Assembly: GCF_025999835.1 (NCBI RefSeq)
Contig: NZ_AP025628.1
Span: forward strand, 2,418,001-2,482,000
DNA: 64,000 bases
DNA from: Caldinitratiruptor microaerophilus
Lineage (GTDB): Bacteria; Bacillota; Sulfobacillia; Symbiobacteriales; ZC4RG38
Direction of reading: 5' to 3'
Of the stretch, positions 1-8,443 are shown piece by piece (within the stretch, counting starts at the first letter, position 1; every line of letters begins with the position of its first letter). Position numbers and translations under genes: made by a program. The notes beneath the pieces are model-generated. The model did not search any database, had not been told where the DNA came from, and worked only from the letters and a program-made list of their open reading frames with translations.

Positions 1-458
1 GTGAAGATGGGCTCGGGCAGCCGGGCGTTGAGGGAGAGCCCGGCCGGGAGCTTCACGCCGCAGACGGCGCCCGTCTGGCGGTACTCCTTCCACCCGGAGC
101 CCGCCAGGTAGCCGCGCACGACGCACTCCACGTCGATCCGCCGCGCCCGCCGCACGACCACGGACCGGCCGGCCAGGAGGGCCTCGTGTTCCGGACGCAG
201 GCCAAGGCCGGCCACCGAGGTCGTCACGACATGGTTGGGGACGATCGACTCCGTCGCGCGGAACCACAGCACGCTGAGCTCGGTCAGCACCCGGCCCTTG
301 CCGGGGATGCCGGTGGGAAAGACCACGTCAAAGGCAGAGAGGCGGTCGGTCGCCACCATGAGGAGGCGGTCGCCCAGGTCGAACATCTCCCGGACCTTGC
401 CGCGGTGCACGAGGGGCAGCCCGAGGTCCGGGCACGTGAGAAGGACATCGCCGTTCAC
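1..458 (-). CDS. purC: SAICAR synthase, N-terminal part, cut by window edge
   Basis: Phosphoribosylaminoimidazole-succinocarboxamide synthase ligates aspartate to CAIR in de novo purine synthesis. Reading the minus strand from GTG at 458 gives the family N-terminus: HRGKVREMFDLGDRLLMVAT, then DRLSAFDVVFPTGIPGKG and ECVVRGYLAGSGWKEY, which form the ATP- and substrate-binding region. About 152 codons are visible and the rest lies beyond position 1. The start is set by an AGGAGGTG ribosome-binding site 7 bases upstream. It follows purB in the same orientation with about 200 bases between them, so it is likely the last visible gene of the permease-purE-purB-purC operon. Confidence 0.95.
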   Translation of the reverse strand, partial: MNGDVLLTCPDLGLPLVHRGKVREMFDLGDRLLMVATDRLSAFDVVFPTGIPGKGRVLTELSVLWFRATESIVPNHVVTTSVAGLGLRPEHEALLAGRSVVVRRARRIDVECVVRGYLAGSGWKEYRQTGAVCGVKLPAGLSLNARLPEPIF

Positions 459-481
459 CGAGACACCTCCTGGAGGACGGA

Positions 482-638
482 TCAGGAAAGGTAGGTGGAG
501 AGCAGCAGGGCGACCCCGAAGCCGGCCAGGGCCGCGAGGACGGCCCGCAGGTGGACCGGCCAGCGCCGGGGCCAGACGAACATCAGGAGGACCGTGGCCA
601 GAAGCCCGGCCAGAGCGCCGACGAGGAGACCGACCAAC
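482..638 (-). pseudogene. Tiny membrane protein ORF with an apparent 1-base frameshift
   Basis: From TTG at 638, preceded by a GGAGG site, the minus strand encodes a hydrophobic run LVGLLVGALAGLL. The frame then becomes non-hydrophobic. Removing one T in the stretch near 600 restores a second hydrophobic run (ATVLLMFVWPRRWPVHL, then a further membrane-like helix) ending at a TGA at 482-484. The product would be about 51 residues with two membrane segments. The pattern fits a small membrane protein gene with a single-base insertion, a sequencing error, or programmed slippage. I do not recognise the family. It sits between purB and purC. A chance pair of hydrophobic frames in GC-rich DNA is a real alternative. 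Confidence 0.35.
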
Positions 639-665
639 GGGTACACCTCCGGGGACCGGCGCGGC

Positions 666-1973
666 CTAGATGAGACCCAGCCGGCGGAAGATCGTGTCCA
701 CGTGCCGGAGGTTCCTGCGGTCGTCGAAGCAGGCCGCGATCTCCTCCGGGGTCAGGCGCGCGGTCACCTCCGGGTCCCGGGCGACCCGCTCGCGGAAGCT
801 GACCGGGCTACCCCAGGCCTCCATGGCCAGGCGCTGCACCCGCGCGTAGGCCTCATCCCGCGACATCCCCTTCTCGACCAGGGCGAGGAGCACCCGGCCG
901 GAGTGCACCAGTCCGCCCGTGAGGCCGGCCACGGCCTCCATGCGTTCCGGGTAGACGTGCATGTTCTCCACGAGCCAGACGGTGCGGTCCAGCAGGTAGT
1001 CGGCGAGGATGGTGCTGTCCGGAAGGATGATCCGCTCCACCGAGGAGTGGGAGATGTCCCGCTCGTGCCAGAGCGCGATGTCCTCCAGCGCCGCCACGGC
1101 GTTTGCCCGCAGCACGCGGGCGAGCCCGCAGATCTGCTCCGCACCCACAGGGTTGCGCTTGTGGGGCATGGCGGACGAGCCCTTCTGACCGGCCGCGAAG
1201 GGCTCTTCCACCTCCCGGCCCTCGGTCCGCTGAAGGAGCCGCACCTCGAGGGCGATCTTCTCGAGGGTGCCGCCGAGGATGGCCAGGGCAGTCATCAGCT
1301 CGGCGTGGCGGTCCCGCTGCAGCACCTGGGTGCTGATGGGCGCGGGGGCCAGCCCCATCTTCTCGCACACGTACTGCTCGACGAAGGGGTCGATGTTGCC
1401 GTAGTTCCCCACGGCCCCGGAGATCTTGCCGACGGCGATGCCGCGGCGGGCCCGCTCGAGGCGCTCCCGGTTCCGCTGCATCTCGGCGTACCACAGGGCG
1501 AGCTTGAGACCGAAGGTGGTGGGCTCGGCGTGCACGCCGTGCGTGCGGCCCATGATCAGGGTGTCCTTGAACTCCACCGCGCGGCGCGCGAGCACCGCCA
1601 GGAGGCGATCGGCGCCCGCCAGGATCTCGTCCATCGCCTCCACGAGGAGGGCGGACAGGGCCGTGTCCACGACGTCGCTCGATGTGAGCCCGTAGTGGAC
1701 GAAGCGCGCGGCCGGGCCCATGCGCTCGGCAACGGCCTGCACGAAGGCGATCACGTCGTGCCGCGTCTCCCGCTCGATCTCGGCGACCCGCTCCACGAAC
1801 CGGGCGTCGACGGGGAAGCGCCTCTGCCGGATCTCCTCCACGGCCTCCCGGGGGATCCGGCCGAGCTCCGCCCACGCCTCGCAGGCGTACAGCTCGACGT
1901 CGAGCCAGCGCTCGAAGCGGTGCTCCGGGGACCAGATGCGGCGCATCGCCGGTCGGGTATAGCGCTCGATCAC
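666..1973 (-). CDS. purB: Adenylosuccinate lyase
   Basis: A 435-residue protein of the fumarase/aspartase superfamily. It acts twice in purine synthesis: it cleaves SAICAR to AICAR, and adenylosuccinate to AMP, releasing fumarate each time. The superfamily signature SSAMPHKRNPVGAEQI is intact around residue 260, and the catalytic histidine region GRTHGVHAEPTTFGLK lies near residue 140. The length matches bacterial PurB (about 430). It starts at ATG 1973, roughly 100 bases after purE, in the order permease-purE-purB-purC. Confidence 0.97.
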   Translation of the reverse strand: MIERYTRPAMRRIWSPEHRFERWLDVELYACEAWAELGRIPREAVEEIRQRRFPVDARFVERVAEIERETRHDVIAFVQAVAERMGPAARFVHYGLTSSDVVDTALSALLVEAMDEILAGADRLLAVLARRAVEFKDTLIMGRTHGVHAEPTTFGLKLALWYAEMQRNRERLERARRGIAVGKISGAVGNYGNIDPFVEQYVCEKMGLAPAPISTQVLQRDRHAELMTALAILGGTLEKIALEVRLLQRTEGREVEEPFAAGQKGSSAMPHKRNPVGAEQICGLARVLRANAVAALEDIALWHERDISHSSVERIILPDSTILADYLLDRTVWLVENMHVYPERMEAVAGLTGGLVHSGRVLLALVEKGMSRDEAYARVQRLAMEAWGSPVSFRERVARDPEVTARLTPEEIAACFDDRRNLRHVDTIFRRLGLI

Positions 1974-2071
1974 AGGCCATCGCCCCCATCACGGCAATCC
2001 CGCGGCTCCGGTCGGCCGGCCGGCTGGCGTCCCGCGCCGGGCCTGGCCTGCCTCCCGGCGTGCGGCGGCGG

Positions 2072-2593
2072 TCAGCCCGCCGTACCCGGCGAGCCGGCCG
2101 CCCCCCGGTCCCTGTAGCGGGCGAACGTCTCCTCCGCCTTCGCCGCCAGCGCCGCCTTGTGCCGGCGGACGCGCTCGCGCAGGGCCGGGTCGGCCACGGC
2201 GAGGATCTGGGCGGCCAGGTGCGCCGCGTTGCGGGCGCCGTCGACCGCCACCGTGGCCACCGGCACCCCCGGCGGCATCTGCACGATGCTGTAGAGGGCG
2301 TCCACGCCGCCCAGGCTGCTTCCGCCCAGCGGCACGCCGATGACCGGCAGGGGGGTCCACGCCGCCACGACACCGGGCAGGTGCGCGGCCATGCCGGCCG
2401 CGGCGATGATCACCTCCAGCCCCCGGGCCTCAGCCCCGCCGGCCCACTCCTGCACCAGGCGGGGGGACCGGTGGGCCGACGCCACGGCGAGCTCGTAAGG
2501 GATCCCGTACTCCTCCAGGATGGCCAGGGCGTCCTGCATGCGGGGCAGGTCGCTCTCGCTGCCCAGGATGACGCCAACCCGAGCCCGTGCCAC
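2072..2593 (-). CDS. purE: N5-CAIR mutase, PurE class I
   Basis: The 173-residue catalytic subunit of phosphoribosylaminoimidazole carboxylase converts N5-CAIR to CAIR. The N-terminal motif GVILGSESDLPRMQDAL and the ASAHRSPRL loop, which carries the catalytic His, are both present, as is the glycine-rich GVPLGGSSLGGVDALYSIVQ segment. The protein normally works with PurK, which is not visible in this window. It lies directly downstream of the purine permease (46 bases) and upstream of purB. Confidence 0.95.
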   Translation of the reverse strand: MARARVGVILGSESDLPRMQDALAILEEYGIPYELAVASAHRSPRLVQEWAGGAEARGLEVIIAAAGMAAHLPGVVAAWTPLPVIGVPLGGSSLGGVDALYSIVQMPPGVPVATVAVDGARNAAHLAAQILAVADPALRERVRRHKAALAAKAEETFARYRDRGAAGSPGTAG

Positions 2594-2639
2594 GAGACGG
2601 ACACCTCCGCCTTGCGCCTCTATTGTACCGCCGTGAGGT

Positions 2640-4052
2640 TTACCGGAAGATGAACTGCCACAGGCCGAACAGCTCGACGGTGAAGAGGGCCGACACCACC
2701 CACAGGAGCGGGTGCACGTCCCGCGCCCTGCCCCGGAAGAGCTTCAGCAGCACGTAGGACACGAAGCCGAGGCCGATCCCGTGGGAGATGTTGAACGTGA
2801 GGGGCATGCCCAGGAGGGTGAGGAACGCCGGGATGCCGTCCTCCGGGTTTCCGAACTCGATCTCCCGCACCACGCTCATCATCAGGAAGCCCACGATGAT
2901 GAGGGCCGGAGCTGTTGCCGCCGACGGCACGATCCCCACGACCGGGGCGAAGAAGATCGCCAGCAGGAAGAGGAGCCCGGTGACGACGGACGTCAGGCCG
3001 GTGCGGCCGCCCTCGCCGACGCCGGAGGCCGACTCGATGTAGGTCGTGATCGAGGAGCAGCCCAGAAACCCGCCCGTGACGGCGGCGAGCGAGTCCACCA
3101 AGAGGACGTTCCGCAGCCGGGGCACCGTCCCGTCCGGGCGCAGGTATCCGGCCTCTCCGCCGACCGCCACCACGGTTCCCATCGTGTCGAAGAAGTCGGT
3201 CATGAGGAAGGCGAAGATGAACGACCAGGCGCTCAGGTTCAGGACCACGGAGAAGTCCAGCCGGCCGATCGTGGCCAGGGACTCGGCCGTGGGCAGGCTC
3301 AGCCACGTTTCGGGAAGCCGGGCCTGACCCGTGAAGAAGGCGACCAGGGTGGTGCCCAGGATCCCCAGGAGAAGCGCCCCGCGAACCCGCCGCACCACGA
3401 GCAGCAGCGTCAGCGCCAGGCCGAAGAGCGCCAGGAGCGCCGCCGGCTCCCGCAGGTTGCCGAGCGCCACGTACGTCGGGTTGGAGATCACGGGCTGCCC
3501 GCCCGGCCCCGGCACGATGGTTGCCGTGTGCGTGATGATCCCCGCGTTCTTGAGCCCGATGAAGGCGATGAAGAGTCCGATGCCGACGCCGATCGCGCGC
3601 TTCAGGTTAGCCGGGATCGCGTTCATCACGGACTCGCGGGCGCCGGTCAGCACGAGCAGGGTGACGAGCAGGCCCTCCCAGAACACGATCCCCATGGCCT
3701 GCTGCCAGGTGTATCCCGCGCCCAGGACGACGCCGAAGGCCAGCACGGCGTTGAGGCCCATGCCGGAGGCGAGAGCGAGCGGGTAGTTGCTGGCCAGTCC
3801 CATGAGAATCGTCATGACCCCGGCGCCGAGCGCCGTGGCGACCGCCGCCGCCTGCCGGGGGACGCCCGCCGCGCCGAGGATGTCCGGGTTGACGAAGATG
3901 ATGTAGGCCATCGTCATGAACGTGACGATCCCGGCGATGACCTCCGTCCGGACGTCGGTGCCGGCTTCCCGCAGCCGGAACCACCGGTCCAGGGCCCCCG
4001 ATCCGCCCACCGCCTTCGGCGCGCCTCGCTGCTCCAGAGCTTCCCGAGCCAC
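2640..4052 (-). CDS. NCS2-family purine permease (guanine/hypoxanthine type)
   Basis: A polytopic membrane protein of about 470 residues from the AzgA/PbuG branch of nucleobase:cation symporters. Family features include TEVIAGIVTFMTMAYIIFVN in the first helix, the GMGLNAVLAFGVVLG substrate region, and FLMTDFFDTMGTVVAVGGEA in the centre. I chose GTG 4052 because an AAGGAGGG site lies just upstream; longer readings run into the terminator and aptamer. It is the first gene of the pur operon here, so import of free purine bases and de novo synthesis are co-expressed under the upstream leader. Substrate preference (guanine, hypoxanthine or adenine) cannot be fixed from sequence. Confidence 0.9.
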   Translation of the reverse strand: MAREALEQRGAPKAVGGSGALDRWFRLREAGTDVRTEVIAGIVTFMTMAYIIFVNPDILGAAGVPRQAAAVATALGAGVMTILMGLASNYPLALASGMGLNAVLAFGVVLGAGYTWQQAMGIVFWEGLLVTLLVLTGARESVMNAIPANLKRAIGVGIGLFIAFIGLKNAGIITHTATIVPGPGGQPVISNPTYVALGNLREPAALLALFGLALTLLLVVRRVRGALLLGILGTTLVAFFTGQARLPETWLSLPTAESLATIGRLDFSVVLNLSAWSFIFAFLMTDFFDTMGTVVAVGGEAGYLRPDGTVPRLRNVLLVDSLAAVTGGFLGCSSITTYIESASGVGEGGRTGLTSVVTGLLFLLAIFFAPVVGIVPSAATAPALIIVGFLMMSVVREIEFGNPEDGIPAFLTLLGMPLTFNISHGIGLGFVSYVLLKLFRGRARDVHPLLWVVSALFTVELFGLWQFIFR

Positions 4053-4127
4053 CGGATGCCCTCCTTCGCAGGGTAAGCCTAGTGTGTGGAGACGCCGGGC
4101 CGGCCATCGCGGCGGCCCGAATGAAGA

Positions 4128-4168
4128 CCCGGGCGAGGTGGTTTCGTCGTGAAACCTCCCCGCCCGGG
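4128..4168 (-). terminator. Rho-independent terminator/expression platform of purine leader
   Basis: A long GC-rich hairpin: the arms CCCGGGCGAGGTGGTTTC and GAAACCTCCCCGCCCGGG flank a short loop. In the minus-strand reading it is followed by a modest T-rich stretch. Its upstream arm overlaps the conserved AAAAGCCCGGG 3' end of the aptamer at 4160-4320. Ligand binding would therefore compete with terminator formation, as in an ON-type switch. Confidence 0.7.
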
Positions 4169-4320
4169 CTTTTGTCCCGCCGGTGTAGCGCCGCAAGGCC
4201 GGCGCCTGTGCCGCTCGGTCGCAGCCGGGTGGCCCGCCCCGGCGGAGTTGCCCCGCCCGCCGGCCACCCGCGGAACCCTAGGCACACTTTCACCCGACTA
4301 TGCGGTTGGACTGCCGGCTG
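4160..4320 (-). promoter_or_regulatory. ykkC-family riboswitch, probably PRPP class
   Basis: The minus-strand leader of the purine operon contains the hallmark ykkC blocks in order: CTAGGGTTCCG (complement at 4271-4281), a CGACCGAG block resembling the GGUCCGAGAG element (about 4203-4226), and GGGACAAAAGCCCGGG (4163-4178). The ykkC fold has guanidine, ppGpp and PRPP subclasses. PRPP aptamers are known to precede purine synthesis and purine transport genes in Firmicutes. The downstream permease-purE-purB-purC operon therefore favours PRPP. The distinguishing nucleotides were not modelled. Confidence 0.75.
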
Positions 4321-4396
4321 CGCCCGCGCGAGCGCCCGGCACGAGAACATCGTAGCGGACCTCCCGATGAAATGTCAACCTCAAGGGGCGAATGTT

Positions 4397-5146
4397 TTAG
4401 TGCTGCAGGCGGCTTTTGTTCGGAACCAAGGCGTATGGAACCAGTTCGTCGCCCGCCAGCGTGAAGAGGCGGGGGGAGATCCGGTACCGGGTGGCGCGGT
4501 ACACCTCCCGTACCATCTGCGCCACGTCCTCCACCACCGACCGGTCCGCGTCGCCGAGGGCCACCAGGAAGTCACGGCCGGGCACGGCCACGACGAGCCG
4601 CCCCTCTACCTCCTGCCGCAGGGCCTGGATCTGCTCCCGCAGGAGGAGCCGGCTGGCGTCGTACCCGTCGAAGGACTCGCACACCATTCGGAGCCTGGGG
4701 CCGTGACCCAGCCGCTTCCACGGGATGCGCGGGGTCGAGCGGGCCAGGTTCTCCACGGCCGTCGGGAGCAGCTCCTGGAAGCGCTTCCCCCAGCGCTCGA
4801 GGACACCCTGCGTGACGAAACGGTACCCGTGGGCGGCGTCCACCACCAGGGCAACGCAGAGCCCGGGCGCAAGGGGGTGCGTGGGCACCGTCCGACGTGC
4901 ACCGAGCCAGTTCGCGCCCCACCGCGCGGGGATGATCTGCGGGCGGATCGACGCCACCTCGGGCGACGCGCCCGCGGACAGATTCGCCGGGCTCCGCACC
5001 TGGGCCCGACGGGAGATGAGGTGCACGGGACTCGTCCCGGTGGCCGGCGAAGGCCGGCGATGGAGGTCGCCCCACAAACCACGTCCCTCCCTTTGCCTCG
5101 GAGATCGGGATCTTCTCGGCCGGCACCGTGTCAGCGACAGCCTCAT
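4397..5146 (-). CDS. DUF1444-family protein (YtpQ-like)
   Basis: A 249-residue protein whose second half matches the DUF1444/YtpQ family: YRFVTQGVLERWGKRFQELL, then the near-invariant DGYDASRLLL around residue 165, VVAVPGRDFLVALGD, and a C-terminal YALVPNKSR. The first 90 residues are rich in Arg and Pro and weakly conserved, so the true start may be internal. However, a GGGGGG site lies 5 bases before ATG 5146. Function is unknown in the family; proteins are soluble. It stands alone between guaA and the purine leader, in the same direction. Confidence 0.75.
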   Translation of the reverse strand: MRLSLTRCRPRRSRSPRQREGRGLWGDLHRRPSPATGTSPVHLISRRAQVRSPANLSAGASPEVASIRPQIIPARWGANWLGARRTVPTHPLAPGLCVALVVDAAHGYRFVTQGVLERWGKRFQELLPTAVENLARSTPRIPWKRLGHGPRLRMVCESFDGYDASRLLLREQIQALRQEVEGRLVVAVPGRDFLVALGDADRSVVEDVAQMVREVYRATRYRISPRLFTLAGDELVPYALVPNKSRLQH

Positions 5147-5251
5147 CCGGCCCCCCGTCCACCAAGCAAATACGAAAAGCGGGCCGCCGGGTTCGCTCCG
5201 CCTCGGGCCAGGGCCAGCCCGGCAGACCGCCTTCCTGCCGTCCGGGAACGG

Positions 5252-6793
5252 TCACTCCCACTCGATGGTACCCGGCGGCTTCGTCGTGATGTCGTACACC
5301 ACCCGGTTCACGTGCGGCACCTCGCCCACGATCCGGCTCATGATCCGCTCCAGGACCTCGTACGGGAAACGGAAGAAGTCCGCCGTCATCCCGTCCTCGC
5401 TGGTCACCGCCCGCAGGACGATCGGGTACGCGTAGGTGCGCCCGTCCCCCATCACTCCGACGCTGCGGACGTCCGGAAGCACCGCGAAGGCCTGCCAGAT
5501 CCGGTCGTAGAGACCGGCACGGCGGATCTCCTCCAGAAAGATCGCGTCGGCCTGGCGCAGGATGGCGAGGCGCTCCGGGGTCACCTCACCCAGGACCCGG
5601 ATGGCCAGCCCCGGGCCCGGGAACGGGTGCCGCCCCACCAGCTCGTCCGGAAGGCCCAGCGCCCGGCCGACCTCGCGCACCTCGTCCTTGAACAGCAGGC
5701 GCAGCGGCTCGACCAGCTCCAGGCCCAGGTCCTCCGGGATGCCGCCGACGTTGTGGTGGGTCTTGATCACGGCCCCCCCGCCGGACGCGCCGGACTCGAC
5801 CACGTCCGGATAGATCGTTCCCTGCACCAGGAAGCCGACCTCGCCGAGGCGGCGCGCTTCCTCCTCGAAGACCCGGATGAACTCCCGGCCGACGATGCGG
5901 CGCTTCTCCTCCGGGTCGGTGACTCCCCGCAGCCGGGCGAGGAACCGGTCGGCAGCGTCCACGTGCACGAGCGGGATGTGGAAGTGGTCGCGGAAGGTGC
6001 GGGTGACCTGCTCGGCCTCACCCGCACGCAGGAGCCCGTGGTCGACGAAGATCGCCGTGAGACGGTCGCCGATGGCCCGGTGCACCAGCACGGCCGCCAC
6101 CGAGCTGTCCACCCCGCCGGACAGGGCCACGAGGGCGCGGCCCGTTTCTCCCACCTGCCGGCGCACGGCGGCGACCGCCGAGTCGATCACGCTGTCCACG
6201 GTCCAGTCCCCGCGCAGGCCGCACACCCGGAACAGGAAGTTCTCCAGCACCTGCTTGCCCTGGACCGTGTGCACGACCTCCGGGTGGAACTGCACGCCGT
6301 ACAGGCGCCGGGCGGGGTCGCCGATCACCGCCGTCGGGGTGGCGTCGGTTCGTGCCAGGACCTGGAAACCGGGGGGCGGGCTGATGACCGAGTCCCCGTG
6401 GCTCATCCACACCTGGGTGACCGGGTCGAGCCCGCGCAGGAGCGGGGAGTCCGGCACCTCCACCGACAGCATGGCCTTGCCGTACTCGCCGCGCTCGGCG
6501 CGGCGCACGTCGCCCCCGAGTTCGTACGCCATGAGCTGCATGCCGTAACAGATGCCCAGCACCGGGATGCCCAGTTCGAACACCGCCGGGTCGATGCGCG
6601 GGGCGCTCTCGGCGTACACGCTGGCCGGACCGCCCGACAGGACGATCGCCCGGACGTTTCGCGCCCGGTACTGCTCCACCGGCGTAGTGGGCGGCCAGAT
6701 CTCGCAGTACACCCGGCTCTCGCGGATGCGGCGGGCGATCAACTGGTTGTACTGGGCACCGAAGTCCACGACGACGGTGAGTTCCGAAGACAC
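5252..6793 (-). CDS. guaA: GMP synthase (glutamine-hydrolysing)
   Basis: A 513-residue enzyme converting XMP to GMP with ATP and glutamine. The N-terminal class I glutamine amidotransferase carries the nucleophile motif [15 protein letters not shown] near residue 85, with His/Glu later in FHPEVVHT. The ATP-pyrophosphatase P-loop is [13 protein letters not shown] at about residue 225. The C-terminal dimerisation domain ends in the family signature [11 protein letters not shown]. It lies 12 bases downstream of hpt, giving a guanine-nucleotide salvage and synthesis pair, and completes the IMP-to-GMP route with guaB. Confidence 0.98.
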   Translation of the reverse strand: MSSELTVVVDFGAQYNQLIARRIRESRVYCEIWPPTTPVEQYRARNVRAIVLSGGPASVYAESAPRIDPAVFELGIPVLGICYGMQLMAYELGGDVRRAERGEYGKAMLSVEVPDSPLLRGLDPVTQVWMSHGDSVISPPPGFQVLARTDATPTAVIGDPARRLYGVQFHPEVVHTVQGKQVLENFLFRVCGLRGDWTVDSVIDSAVAAVRRQVGETGRALVALSGGVDSSVAAVLVHRAIGDRLTAIFVDHGLLRAGEAEQVTRTFRDHFHIPLVHVDAADRFLARLRGVTDPEEKRRIVGREFIRVFEEEARRLGEVGFLVQGTIYPDVVESGASGGGAVIKTHHNVGGIPEDLGLELVEPLRLLFKDEVREVGRALGLPDELVGRHPFPGPGLAIRVLGEVTPERLAILRQADAIFLEEIRRAGLYDRIWQAFAVLPDVRSVGVMGDGRTYAYPIVLRAVTSEDGMTADFFRFPYEVLERIMSRIVGEVPHVNRVVYDITTKPPGTIEWE

Positions 6794-6805
6794 GCCCTGC
6801 CACCC

Positions 6806-7429
6806 CTACTCCTGGCCGGCCGCCGCGTACACTTCCGGCCGCAGCACGCAGATTGCCCGCAGGTTCCGGTACTTCTCGTTGAAGTCGAGCCCCATCCCCA
6901 CCACGAACCGGTCGGGGATCTCGAACCCCCGGTAGTCGATCGGCACGTCCACCTGGCGCCGGGACGGCTTGTCCAGGAGCGCGGCCACCCGGAGGCTCGC
7001 CGGGTTGCGCGGGAGGAGGTAATCCCGCAGGAAGCGGAGCGTGAGCCCCGTGTCGACGATGTCCTCCACCACCAGCACGTCCCGGCCGTCAAGCTCGTAC
7101 TCGAGGTCGAGCAGGACCCGGTGCACGCCCGTGGTCCGGGTGCCTGCGTAACTGACGATGCGCATGAAGTCCAGAGAGGCAGGGACACGGATCCATCGGA
7201 ACAGGTCCGCCGTGAACAGGGCCGCCCCCTTCAGAATGCCCACCACCACGAGGTCGCGGCCGCGGTAGTCCTCCGTGATCGTCTCCCCGAGCTCTTGGAT
7301 CCGCTTCTGCAGCTGGTCTTCCGGAATCAGGACCTCAGCGATGTCCTCCCAGAGGTCGTGGCCCACCGGTGCCGCCTCGCCTTCCGCCCTCGAACTTGCC
7401 GCGTTCTCCAGCACGTCCCTATCGTACAC
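6806..7429 (-). CDS. hpt: Hypoxanthine phosphoribosyltransferase
   Basis: A 207-residue type I phosphoribosyltransferase that salvages hypoxanthine or guanine with PRPP. The PRPP-binding motif VLVVEDIVDTGLTLRFL is intact, with the upstream VVGILKGAALFTADL loop and the C-terminal FVVGMGLDFNEKYRNL hood typical of HPRT. The family usually begins close to DIAEVLIPEDQLQ, so the first 20-30 residues may be over-extended: GTG at 7366 is an alternative to GTG 7429. A perfect inverted repeat, ACACGT-TTC-ACGTGT, covers 7426-7440 at the 5' end. It sits between the YyaC gene and guaA. Confidence 0.93.
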   Translation of the reverse strand: MYDRDVLENAASSRAEGEAAPVGHDLWEDIAEVLIPEDQLQKRIQELGETITEDYRGRDLVVVGILKGAALFTADLFRWIRVPASLDFMRIVSYAGTRTTGVHRVLLDLEYELDGRDVLVVEDIVDTGLTLRFLRDYLLPRNPASLRVAALLDKPSRRQVDVPIDYRGFEIPDRFVVGMGLDFNEKYRNLRAICVLRPEVYAAAGQE

Positions 7430-7475
7430 GTTTCACGTGTGGCTGTGTAGGCAAGGAGGGGACGGCGAACCCACC

Positions 7476-8222
7476 TCAGAAACCGTATGGACGGGGGGCG
7501 TACCCTACCCCCGACCGGAGGCGGCCCCAGCCCGGCAAGGTCGAGCGAGCCATCGCCGGAGCGGCGAGCGGGCACACCGCCGGTCGCCTGCCCAGCGCAG
7601 GCTCGTCTCGTACCGGGCCTGGCTGGCCGGCCGCCGGCTGGAGGTCGTCCGAGCCGCGGTAGAGCGACCAGAAGACGATCGCCGCGTCGGCGATCACCTC
7701 GGCCATCCCCACGGTGCGATCCAGTTCGGCGAACCAGATCCCGAAGGGGACCGTGGCGACGCCCGCCATGACGTGCACGTGGCCGACCGGGGGTAGCGCC
7801 TTGCCCATCCCGGCGCCGGGCCGGAGCGGCCCCCGGTTCACGGTGACCTGCCCGGCCCGCCCGACCGCCGCGTCGACGGCGACGAGAAACGGTTCCCGGC
7901 CGTAGGGGGCCGCGCGCTCCCACACCTCCTTCACCCGCTCGCCGATGTTCGCGGCGTGAACCGGGTCGCTGAGGTCTCCCAGCCAGGGGCCGCCAAAGCC
8001 CTTGCGGCGGAGGAACCACCCGACGAAGGGTCCCACGGCGTCACCCGTCGAGCTGTTCGCCCCGACGAGGAGGAACACGGGAACGGACGGCCCCGCCCGT
8101 TCCGCGAGATACGCCTCGTAGAGCGCCCGCCCGAGAAGCTCGGACGCGCCCGCATCCTGGTAATGAACGTCCGCCACCAGGGCGGCGGGCCCTCGCGGCG
8201 TCCGCGCCCGCTCCCGCTTCAC
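7476..8222 (-). CDS. yyaC: YyaC-like (DUF1256) sporulation protein
   Basis: A 248-residue protein of the germination-protease-like YyaC family. The conserved core is VFLLVGANSSTGDAVGPFVG (near residue 50), then DPVHAANI, FLVAVDAAVGRAGQVTVNRG and GPLRPGAGMGKALPPVGHVH. Known members are about 200 residues; here a Pro/Arg-rich tail of about 50 residues follows the core. B. subtilis YyaC is forespore-expressed and of uncertain activity. The start is GTG 8222. A strong sigma-A-like promoter at 8303-8331 drives it, which is unusual for a strictly forespore gene. hpt and guaA follow and may be co-transcribed. Confidence 0.82.
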   Translation of the reverse strand: MKRERARTPRGPAALVADVHYQDAGASELLGRALYEAYLAERAGPSVPVFLLVGANSSTGDAVGPFVGWFLRRKGFGGPWLGDLSDPVHAANIGERVKEVWERAAPYGREPFLVAVDAAVGRAGQVTVNRGPLRPGAGMGKALPPVGHVHVMAGVATVPFGIWFAELDRTVGMAEVIADAAIVFWSLYRGSDDLQPAAGQPGPVRDEPALGRRPAVCPLAAPAMARSTLPGWGRLRSGVGYAPRPYGF

Positions 8223-8302
8223 CCGGCTCTCCCCCCACGCGCCTGATCGGCGTTGTCTGGTGCAAAGCGGATTGGCAGAGAATCTGCTGTTTTTCTGGTA
8301 TT

Positions 8303-8331
8303 AGAATACAGGAACTGGCAGGTGTTGTCAA
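8303..8331 (-). promoter_or_regulatory. Sigma-A-type promoter for yyaC-hpt-guaA
   Basis: On the minus strand TTGACA (8326-8331) and TATTCT (8303-8308) are separated by exactly 17 bases. It lies about 80 bases upstream of the GTG start at 8222, in a locally AT-richer stretch. Confidence 0.8.
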
Positions 8332-8443
8332 GCGCGGTGGGACGTTTGCGTTCCCCGTCCCACGACCTGTCCCCGAGGCCGGATCTGCCCCACAATGAAA
8401 CCGGCCGGACGCGCCGGCGCCCGGTCGGAGAGGGGGGACGTGC

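Noticed and set aside
495-2117. Long plus-strand open frames through purB, and similar antisense frames across carB, argH, the ECF genes, moeA and murA
   Set aside because: They mirror strongly conserved genes on the other strand, lack ribosome-binding sites and have the composition expected from the complement of GC-rich coding DNA.
4160-4320. Guanidine-I or ppGpp riboswitch interpretation
   Set aside because: The shared ykkC core cannot exclude them, but no guanidine exporter or branched-chain amino acid gene follows, whereas purine genes do.
7426-7440. Perfect ACACGT-TTC-ACGTGT repeat at the hpt start
   Set aside because: Noted in the hpt entry. It overlaps a possible start codon and no regulator or matching site elsewhere supports a role.
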